Shown piece after piece: positions 56,249 through 64,000 of a stretch of 64,000 nt of DNA. The position numbers and the translations under genes are program-made. The DNA is taken from positions 20,618,574-20,682,573 of the forward strand of contig OX579633.1 of NCBI GenBank assembly GCA_951230915.1, given 5' to 3'. Each line of letters opens with the position of its first letter. The first letter of the stretch is position 1. Source of the stretch: Antitrichia curtipendula (lineage: Eukaryota > Streptophyta > Bryopsida > Hypnales > Leucodontaceae). The notes below the pieces were generated by a model. The model saw only the letters and a list, made by a program, of their open reading frames with translations. It was not told the origin of the DNA and ran no database searches.

Positions 56249-56704
56249 ATGTTTCACGACAATCATGGTGATGGTCAGATCACTGTTTCTCACGTGGCGG
56301 TGATGGTGGTGGTGTCTGCAACTTCCAGTTCGACGACTTGTAGATCTGCAACTTCCAGATCGACGACTTGTAGATCGACTTCCAGATCTGCAACTTCCAG
56401 ATCGACTTCCAGTCTGCAACTTCCAGATCGACGACTTGTATTTTTTCTCAGATTGGAACTGAGAAACATGCGGCCTCTTCCCTGGCTTTCAAGATGCGCA
56501 CCAGTGTTTCAAAATAACATCTCTGTCATGCAAAAAACACCAAAAGCTACCAATGTTTTGAGGAAGACGAGCCATGGCCATTCAGTTCGTGCCAAGATTG
56601 CTCTCCACAATGAACATGAGGCTCTTCAGTTTCTTTTTGGTTGCGATCTCCTGGATGAAGTCCGAGAACACATCAAGAGTGGGGTAGGATCTGAATCAGT
56701 CTAA
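56249..56704 (+). CDS. Doubtful ORF, 151 codons, built partly on a tandem repeat
   Basis: The frame opens with ATG or GTG-type starts and is largely Ser/Thr/Arg-rich (residues 25-55), because it reads through the tandem repeat at 56318-56450. The last 60 residues (KTSHGHSVRAKIALHNEH then EALQFLFGCDLLDEVREHIK) look more protein-like but match nothing I recognise. A decayed gene fragment or a chance frame are both possible. Confidence 0.22.
   Translation: MFHDNHGDGQITVSHVAVMVVVSATSSSTTCRSATSRSTTCRSTSRSATSRSTSSLQLPDRRLVFFLRLELRNMRPLPWLSRCAPVFQNNISVMQKTPKATNVLRKTSHGHSVRAKIALHNEHEALQFLFGCDLLDEVREHIKSGVGSESV
56318..56450. repeat. Minisatellite of CTTCCAG-ATCGACGACTTG words
   Basis: Units made of CAACTTCCAGATCGACGACT and TGTAGATC alternate in full and shortened forms, about five to six times. 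All spacings keep a frame of three, so open frames appear on both strands, including the Ser/Arg-rich minus-strand frame. Confidence 0.85.
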
Positions 56705-56830
56705 TGTGAGGAATGGGAAAGAATTAGGATGCCATTTCTATTTTCTATAGTCTATAGTATACTTTCCACCTTTTTGTGGAGCATGCTTATGGAAGTTTAA
56801 ATTCCATGTTGCACATTAATTACTGCTGTA

Positions 56831-57302
56831 AGGTAGAACAACCCATTGATGGGGGAAAAAGTAGGAGTCAACCCTCATTGCTGAAATTTTCTTAAATTTT
56901 TTTCCGATATAAAAATATTGTTGAGAATTTTTTTTCTCCATCAAAACATAAATTTGATATAAAATTTTGAAGTGGGTTGCTCATCACAGCTCCAAAGAGT
57001 CTCTAGAATACTTCAAAACCAACAGAAAGTGTATCCTCAAAGGTCATCTTTTTCATCTTTTTCACCTAAAGTACTCACAATATTTTATAGCATGACCACA
57101 ACATGAAGGCCTAAAAAAGTCACATCCTTCAATGATTTTACACTCTGAAGGTGATAGTTGCTTTTGTAGTCACTAATCACTCTAATACTATTAGCTAAGC
57201 CATTGATTTTGGCCCAAATCTCATTTATGGAAAAAATCATTTAATGAATCATTCCCTAGGTATCAAATATAGGTCATTTGACATTAGTGGGTTATTGTAG
57301 CT
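56831..57302. mobile_element. TA-flanked TIR element, diverged copy, about 472 bp
   Basis: TA (56829-56830) then AGGTAGAACAACCCATTGAT. The right end reads TTAGTGGGTTATTGTAGCT then TA (57303-57304), an imperfect inverted match. Same family as 49472-49904. No coding capacity. Confidence 0.65.
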
Positions 57303-57304
57303 TA

Positions 57305-58142
57305 TATATTAAGGGCACTCTACATTTTGAGTTCTTCATTGATCAAAAATGATGTTTTAATATTCTTAGATGCATTAGCAATCATTCTTTTTGGTCCTTT
57401 AGAAGGCAAATGAAAATGAAAATTGATACCGGTCCTATTGTGGAGAGTTTTTTGCTCATGAAATAATCTTAAAAGAACTAGACCTATCATCAAATGTACC
57501 TTGTCAATAATGATCTAGTTTTAAGATGAATAGGGGCATTCTTCATTTCTACAGTAATTTTAAAAGTCATTCAAAGGTCTTTTTTAGGTCTCAACATCCT
57601 TCTTGGTTAAAATAATTCTATAGAGGTGGTGGCTAGAAACACCTAAATTTAATGAACTTGACGTAGGCTTGTCAATCTTTTGTAACAAAAAGATTGTCTC
57701 ATGGTGAAGATACAATTTGGCTTTGAAAATGAATGGAATAGGGATGTTTTTTTAGAAGGACTAGGATTGGGGCACTTGCAAAAAAGGTGGTAAAAAAGTT
57801 AGAGATAATTGGGGTGCAAAAAAGATGTAAAAAGAGCTTGCATAAATAATACTCACCTTTTGCTGGCTAATGTGATTTCCAAATTGCATTTTCGCTCATT
57901 GCTCATCATCTATGGTTGTCAAACCTAGATTGCAGAATATTTATGAAAAATATATTTTCTAAAAAGATTGTAACAATTGAAAAATCCAAATTTATTCCTA
58001 GAGACTTAACATCCTTCTTTTGAAAATTTAAGAAATATTTTGAAACTTTGATTAAGTAAAGTTAGAGATTGGTTGAATAACAACAAGTCAATGTTAAGGT
58101 ATAGTACGACAACACATAAAGTAGTAGCTGGAGACCATTAAG
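57305..58142. other. No gene recognised
   Basis: AT-rich intergenic sequence with only very short frames. No repeats or terminal inverted repeats were identified. Confidence 0.35.
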
Positions 58143-58145
58143 ATA

Positions 58146-59218
58146 CACTATAAGAAAACGGACTTTCCGAAACGTCAAAAAAATGCGAGAATGTGTTGTG
58201 TATGACACAAAAATAATCAGCGTTGACGTCTCCTAAAATCCGTTCGATTAGACGGGGTAAAAACATGTGAAAATCTGGAAGAATGCATCACTTTTTGTAC
58301 TCGTTTTTCCAAAAACGTGGGTGACAACAAAGTCTATTGAGGTCTTCAGAGGTCGACACGTGGAAGGCACCTAAGTGCTACAGAGGCGCCACTCAGACGG
58401 GCAATGCCACGTAATTTATTTTTTTAACTTGATCGTGTCTGACGTGGTGGTCAGATAATCTGACGTTTTTCATCCAGCCTATTTTTTCATCCATCCCATT
58501 TTCTTCATCCAATTCATTTTTTCAAAAAAGAATTAGTTAACATAAATTTAAAAAAAAAATAAACAACAAAAAAGATGTAGAATTCACCAAGAAGTAAAAA
58601 AAATTATCATTTACCATCAATTTTATTTTGATGGAAAAATTACATAAAAATGAACATTTTAAGGGTCATATTTATACCCATTCTTTGTCCATGGTGCAAC
58701 AAACGATATGGGATAAATAGCCTACGTTGTTTGCGACGTCCAGCCCGACATCCAACATGTTGTTTTAGACGTCCAACCCGACATCCATCCATCCATCATT
58801 TCTTTTTTTTCCAAAATATGCCACATGGCTGCCTTTTGCTAAAAAAATTGTCCATGATGAGACAAACGATATGGAATAATTAGCCTACATTGTTTGAAAC
58901 GTCAAGCTCGACGTCCAGCTCAACGTTCATCCATCCATCCATTTACTTTTTTCCAAAATATGCCACGCGGCTGCCCTTCTCTAAATCTACTTGCTGACAT
59001 GGCAATTTATGTTGCATGTGATGTTTTATAAAAACATGGCCATGTCGCAGTTGACATTGTCACAAACATAGCCGTCCACAGTGACATGGTCGCATTTTCT
59101 GCAAAACACATACACGTTTTCTACAAAACACATATATGTTTTTTGGAACATCTAACGTTTGAAAAAACCCGACACATTTGTTGCTAAACGCCACCAAAAA
59201 CATGTTTTTCTTATAGTG
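58146..59218. mobile_element. CACTA-type non-autonomous element, 1073 bp
   Basis: It starts CACTATAAGAAAAC and ends GTTTTTCTTATAGTG, a 13-bp perfect terminal inverted repeat plus a close extension. It is flanked by ATA (58143-58145 and 59219-59221), the 3-bp duplication expected of CACTA (En/Spm) elements. Inside, a segment of about 170 bases is tandemly duplicated (near 58690 and 58862), each with ACAAACGATATGG, CATCCATCCATC and CCAAAATATGCCAC. Subterminal ACGTC words are frequent. No transposase. Confidence 0.88.
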
Positions 59219-59304
59219 ATAATTGCAAGTATGGATCATAACCTTTTCTATTTTCCTACTCCTTGGAAGAGGACATATTTAATGCACAAGCCAATTAGAG
59301 ATAG

Positions 59305-60062
59305 ACATGATAGAATCCTTAATTTGCCTAAATCCAACTAAATTCTTAAACTTATAATGTCTTTTTTTCATATATGTCATGACTATGCTTCAAATATCAC
59401 TCCAAAATTGCCAAATGATTAGGTGCAAAAAGCTAGTGTATAATGAATTTTATTCATTTTTCAATATTCAACTATAGAATCTTGTGAGTGTGGGAATGTA
59501 TGCAAATTTTTTAGATGTTTGACCATGTAGACTATATGATGAAATTATTTAGAATGGACAAAAAAATTACACCTATTTTTTTAGATTTATATACTTTGAA
59601 TCTCCTATAGATAAAACTATTTGTAATACACAATTTTGAAGTTTATATATTTATGGTGGAGAATTGATTTGAAAATCTAGAAAAATAAATTAACAAAAAT
59701 AAATCTATCTAAATTTTTGCTAAATAGAAGTAGATATGAAATGGAAAAAATGTCAATATTTTGTTAATATTGTGGCAACATTTAAATTGCTTGTTCCAAA
59801 ACATAAATCCATAACTTTCCTAGATTATAGACATTTATGTACACATATGTCACAATTTGAAGCTTTAAAATATGTAATTGACTAGCTTATAAATTCTTCC
59901 ATCTCCAAGCTACATGTTGGAAGTTATATGCAAAAGCAATTTCAGACTCATAGGCCTTTACATTGCTTGTTGCCAAAAGATAACCAAACTAACAATTAGA
60001 TGGTTAGATATTGGTGCATAATAAGTTGCAATGAAGTAACGAGAATGATCTAGAGTGCTCAA
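59305..60062 (+). repeat. Dispersed repeat, copy 2 (partner 52027-52785)
   Basis: Diverged copy of the 52027-52785 segment, same orientation and order of landmarks. It follows the CACTA element by under 90 bases. Confidence 0.65.
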
Positions 60063-60599
60063 TGACAAGGCTTGGGTAATTGGGTTCAATGTACATAGAA
60101 AATTGCATGAACTAGTCAATCCATCTCGTAACATGAATCATGATATAAAAAACAAAATTAAAAGATCTACAACAAAAACTAAAGTAGCTACTAACTATTC
60201 TAGAAAATTGTCAATTAACGCAAAACAATTAGGTGTTGCAACAAAAAAAAAGACTCAAGACCTAGACATTCATTGTAAAAAGCAATCATGTCACTTTGTG
60301 AATGGCCAAGGCTTGCCTTCTTGATGAAGCTTTTGTTGTCTTTTATATGAACTCAAGATATTGTATACAAAAATGATTTGCCAAGGGGATTGAGACAGTT
60401 CCTCAAGAATGACACAAAACTCTCCAGTTCCTTTGCTCTATTTTAAACCAATAAAGCTTAAGACAAAATTCCAAATTGATTTTGGTACATAAGGGCAAAA
60501 ATACATCATAAAGTTTTTTACATCTATCTACAAAAAAACCCACAAGTACCAAGAAATCAAGGACCAAATGTATCAGGCCCTAAATATTATTTATTTAGT
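60063..60599. other. 3' flank of the F-box gene; no other gene recognised
   Basis: It contains an 89-codon Lys-rich plus-strand frame (60055-60324) without a known domain. The minus-strand gene's 3' untranslated region probably lies in 60400-60599. Confidence 0.3.
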
Positions 60600-61748
60600 C
60601 TAAGCAATAGCACTCCAACTAATTGAGCACATCATTCTAAGAAATAAAGGCCTTTTAAACGTTGGAAGGGTGCGCCACTCACAAGTTGACAAATTGTATA
60701 GCCAAAAATACTTAGAACCATCACTATTTACTAGTAAAAATCCGTTGCAACCCCAAAGTTCCAAATTGATAATACCATGTTGTGAGCCATGGAAGCACAT
60801 GGAAGAGTCACAATTGCGCACTCCTAATTTCACCCAAGTAATTGACTTTTGTGGGAGATGGAACTCAGATATGCAATACTTTGGTAGTATATTCTCATCA
60901 TTCTTTGACAATAGATTTGGAGGGTTTAGAGATGCCTCTATGTGCAACACAAACAAATGGTCTTCAATGAGCACAAAACCACATGGGTCCACCTTGAGTC
61001 CTGGTGCAATATCATTTTCATCAAAATGTTGCAATGTTCCATCTGCAAAGTTGTACACGCAGAGCTTACGGTGAATTCTAAAATTGGAGTAGATATCAAA
61101 ATAATCCCACCCAATGATGTGACCTTGTGCTGCTTCCATAACTGTCCATTCTTTGATTTGGGAATCATAGACTTGGACAAAGAAACCTTGTAGCCTTGTA
61201 GCAATGTAGCCTATGACAAAAAGTTTATACACCTTAGTTTCCCTGTCCACAGAGAACTTGACTAGCCTTATTACCAAAGTGTTGGTGTTTTCAACCCCCA
61301 TACTCAACAAAGCAGGGAGCTGCGTCCTTTGTTTTGTTAAAGGATTCATCACAATAAAAAACCTAGGCTTGCTACACTCCCTTATCCATTGAGAATGATA
61401 ATTATAACATAGTAGTCCCCCATCAGCTCCAACTAAGGCTAGATTCATGGTTACTTCATAACTATGCCATTTGTTTAATTGCACATCATAGAAATTAGCA
61501 TCATTGTCCGTAGAATAGCCGATAGAAGATAGAAGAGTAAACATGTTAAGATGAACTATTGCATCAAGGACTTGGTGGAACTCTGAGTCTTTGCAATCAA
61601 CATTCTTCTTCCATTCTTTAGAAAGTACTCGAAGCTGAACAATTCCAGCTATAGGAAGACGAGCAAACACAAGGTGCAAGAGATGGTCGGGCAAAGTTCC
61701 CCAAAGACTAGGCTGCAAGGCCATAACTGGAATCTTTAACCTAAACAT
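60600..61748 (-). CDS. F-box protein with F-box-associated/kelch-like C-terminus, 382 aa
   Basis: Single uninterrupted frame. Residues about 16-50 (LWGTLPDHLLHLVFARLPI, then a QLRVLSKEWKK stretch) form an F-box, the segment that binds SKP1 in SCF ubiquitin ligases. The C-terminal 300 residues have the repeating hydrophobic/aromatic pattern of plant F-box-associated or degenerate kelch domains, including an NPLTKQRTQLP phrase typical of the family. The substrate cannot be told. Start: ATG at 61748, with a second Met at residue 9 just before the F-box that could equally be used. No introns. It would act in the cytosol or nucleus. Plant F-box genes are numerous and variable, so no orthologue is named. 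Confidence 0.85.
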   Translation of the reverse strand: MFRLKIPVMALQPSLWGTLPDHLLHLVFARLPIAGIVQLRVLSKEWKKNVDCKDSEFHQVLDAIVHLNMFTLLSSIGYSTDNDANFYDVQLNKWHSYEVTMNLALVGADGGLLCYNYHSQWIRECSKPRFFIVMNPLTKQRTQLPALLSMGVENTNTLVIRLVKFSVDRETKVYKLFVIGYIATRLQGFFVQVYDSQIKEWTVMEAAQGHIIGWDYFDIYSNFRIHRKLCVYNFADGTLQHFDENDIAPGLKVDPCGFVLIEDHLFVLHIEASLNPPNLLSKNDENILPKYCISEFHLPQKSITWVKLGVRNCDSSMCFHGSQHGIINLELWGCNGFLLVNSDGSKYFWLYNLSTCEWRTLPTFKRPLFLRMMCSISWSAIA

Positions 61749-61942
61749 GCATGAACCTCACAAGTTCTCACAAATTCTCTTATTAGATGACTTGAATGTC
61801 AATTGAAAGGACTTGGATTCTAATTAACTTTAGACATTGTAAACAAACAAAGAAAGCAGAAATTGCCAAAAGCCAATAAAAAAACATACATTTGATATGG
61901 ACCTTGAATGATATTAATGAATTTGCAATGCTTCTTAAAAGT

Positions 61943-61945
61943 GTG

Positions 61946-61978
<33 letters not shown>

Positions 61979-61980
61979 TC
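61943..61980 (-). promoter_or_regulatory. TATATATATA tract and (GA)n microsatellite upstream of the F-box gene
   Basis: A run of alternating TA (about 61946-61957) adjoins about eleven GA units, roughly 200 bases upstream of the F-box start codon. It could act as a TATA element with a CT-rich strand, but a plain microsatellite is equally likely. Confidence 0.4.
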
Positions 61981-62560
61981 AAAGAATTTTTGATGATATA
62001 AAATAGTTTGTTGAAATTTTAATATATATGCATTTTGAAATGTGTCTTTTACTTAACTTAATTGTTTATTTTAGTTTTTTGTAATTTTGTAGTTAACATA
62101 TTTTACTTTTATTTTTATTTTTATCATATTGAATTATATTCTTAGAAATTATGTAACAAAAGTTTGTGTAGTTTTTTGCTTTTATATTTTAAAAATATTT
62201 ATTTGAAGTTTTCATGAATTTTATTTTGTTGCTCGTTTAGTTCAAATTTGTGCTTAATATGGTATAACCAAAGAACTAAAGCACCGTGTACATTAAAATC
62301 CATGTTCTAAGAAAGCTAATGTTTATATTAACCTCACCGTGAATCCCATCCGTTTTTTATAGAAAAGAAAAGAAATTTTAACTAAAGAATTTGTAGTGAC
62401 AAATCTACAAATCTAAATAATATGGACTCCATTTCTTGAATTACATGAGGTAATACATAATAGGATAAAATTTACAAAAGCCATGTTGTATGTGCTAGGA
62501 CTCACAAAAGTCAATGAAAACATACAATCACAATGAAGGCCAAATAGAACATGCAATCAC
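61981..62560. other. No gene recognised
   Basis: Very AT-rich upstream flank of the F-box gene with no open frame of note. Confidence 0.35.
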
Positions 62561-62568
62561 TAGTTGAG

Positions 62569-62857
62569 CAGGGCTTTTTTTTTCATTTTTTTATGAAGTG
62601 CCAAAGTGGCGATATAAAATGTTATAGTGGTGCTCCAAATTTCAACATTCATCCACATATTGGATAGAAAAACAACACATTCGCACATATCACATGTCTA
62701 TAATTCTATTTTCATCCACAATTTGGCGATTTCATCGAAGATTTTTTTTCAATTCAAAGTTTTCTGGGGAAAAACTTCACAATTTTTTGCCATTATTTAG
62801 CCAAATTATTTTTTTCTAGTGCAATTTGGCACCAGAAAGCCAAAAAAAAAAGCCCTA
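62569..62857. mobile_element. hAT-type MITE, 289 bp, copy 2
   Basis: It starts CAGGGCTTTTTTTTTC and ends AAAAAAAAAAGCCCTA. The flanks are TAGTTGAG (62561-62568) and CAGTTGAG (62858-62865), an 8-bp duplication with one change. The interior matches the copy at 17338-17625 (AAGTGGCGATAT, GTGGTGCTCCAA and CTATAATTCTATTTTCAT in order). No coding capacity. Confidence 0.82.
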
Positions 62858-62865
62858 CAGTTGAG

Positions 62866-64000
62866 CCCAATGAGGCTTCAGCTTGCCTCATTGGGTCTCT
62901 AAACCCTACAAACTTATTCCATCCAAATGAAGTAGGTAAACCCATTTTCAATCTCTTTTCTTCACACACCAAAAATGATTGTCACACCTTCTTTATGGAG
63001 AACCGCTTCCTATTGGCTCCTCTTTTCATTTCACATTAGCTTCTCATTATTCATAGAAGTTTTGATTCATTCTTAGAGAAGGTGTAGCTACCCCTTATAT
63101 TGAACAGTAGCTCAAAAACCTAAAGATTTTAGTAGGTAAGGTTAACTTAGTATCAATTTGGCAAGACAACAAATTTTATGACAACACTGGAAAATACTTT
63201 TCTTTGCCTCTCCTAATATCCTCACCAATCCACCATATGCACAAGTTGCTAAAATGGGTTGGACAAAACCATCCTTCACCATTTTCATCACTGCTCAATA
63301 ACAAAATAAGCCTAGGATTTTATTCTTTAAGTCTTGTATTTAGTTGCTTTGGAAGTTATGGACATAGTAGGCTCTTGGCCTAGTCTTACTTGGCAATGTG
63401 CATACTTGAATCAAAGCTTGCAAGATGCATGAAAAGAGGATCCTTGGTGTGGTCCTTCTTTCAAGGGTTAATTATTTAGATTTCTTGGCTTGATAGGAAT
63501 GCCATCTGCTTCAACAATTCACCTTGGCCTATCCAAAAACTCAAGCTTGTATTATAGAAGGCTTTCTTAATCAAGCTAGGGCCACTTGGTTCAGAACCTT
63601 GAAGCTATATGGATTATATCCAAACAAAACAAGCCAATTTCTTAGGCGTCTCGACAATATTTGGTTACAAATTCCTTTTTGTGGAGTTTGGACCAATACA
63701 TAGATGAGATGGAAGTTAGTCCCTCCAAACATGAGAGTTTTTGCTTGAGTGGTTTCTTACTTCTATTTGAGGCAACATTGCTTTCTTTGGATTCAATTAT
63801 TGGTCTTGGTTTTGTTTAGTTTGGTTGGTTATCTTGAGGGTTGTTAAAAAAAAGCAAACCCTGTTGGAGGCTAATTCTATTGTTTGATGTATTTTTTCTT
63901 TCAATGGAAATTATCCGGTTGTTTAAAATAAAATATTTATCTTCAATTAGAAGTTTTCTTTTTCTAAGAAACCAATATTAATGAGGTGAATCCTCATTTA
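62866..64000 (+). pseudogene. Possible decayed LINE 3' region (zinc-binding RT tail)
   Basis: Broken plus-strand frames contain RWKLVPPNMRVFA (about 63710-63750), which resembles the W-K-x-x-x-P-x-x-x-x-x-F-x-W motif of the zinc-binding domain that follows reverse transcriptase in plant LINEs. The upstream VSIWQDNKFYDN and later words fit loosely. Stops interrupt every frame, and no poly-A tail is evident before the window ends. Weak call. Confidence 0.35.

Noticed and set aside
1..64000. CRISPR arrays, bacterial operons, rRNA or complete tRNA genes
   Set aside because: No regularly spaced direct repeats with unique spacers, no operon-like gene packing and no intact cloverleaf were seen; spliced genes indicate a eukaryotic nucleus.

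Overview
This window looks like AT-rich, gene-poor nuclear DNA from a land plant. The evidence is spliced genes with GT-AG introns, a plant-type F-box protein, a plant-conserved eIF4B-related protein and a plant-type mariner transposase relic. An alditol-oxidase-like gene of bacterial aspect would fit a seed-free plant (moss, liverwort, lycophyte or fern), but the species cannot be named from sequence alone. There is one 200-base assembly gap (18734-18933).

Four genes are supported. (1) An eIF4B-related, low-complexity protein lies on the minus strand at 14407-10301; seven exons join in frame to 1026 codons. (2) An FAD-dependent alditol oxidase (AldO-like) lies on the plus strand at 38106-41975; three exons join in frame to 438 codons. 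(3) An unrecognised two-exon gene, probably for a membrane protein, lies on the minus strand at 46776-44440 (372 codons). (4) A single-exon F-box protein of 382 codons lies on the minus strand at 61748-60600. They share no obvious pathway; each stands alone in a sea of repeats. Coding-like debris lies at 43905-44425, and two weak ORFs lie at 9405-9878 and 56249-56704.

Most of the rest is mobile DNA, much of it non-autonomous, and many element boundaries can be read from terminal inverted repeats (TIRs) and target-site duplications (TSDs). The dominant class is a set of at least twelve elements flanked by TTAA, with termini like CCCCTAAAGG, at 4477-6319 (with a second at 4704-5626 nested inside), 8868, 15738, 17290, 19820, 20076, 21249, 22728, 25852, 32196, 35479 and a 73-bp miniature at 35848. 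TTAA plus CCC termini is the piggyBac signature, which I believe is little described in land plants. Other elements are a degenerate DD39D mariner (22839-24629), two hAT-type MITEs (17338-17625 and 62569-62857), a CACTA-type element (58146-59218), PIF/Harbinger-type MITEs (27091-27590 and 39257-39379) and a family of TA-flanked elements of about 400-515 bp (30572, 48800, 49472, 55214, 56831). Several are nested, which gives a relative insertion order.

Tandem duplication is a second theme around the genes. A 163-bp duplication sits directly upstream of the AldO start codon, degenerate tandem units fill AldO intron 1, a 115-bp duplication repeats the splice donor of the gene at 46776, and an array of roughly 130-bp units lies upstream of that same gene.
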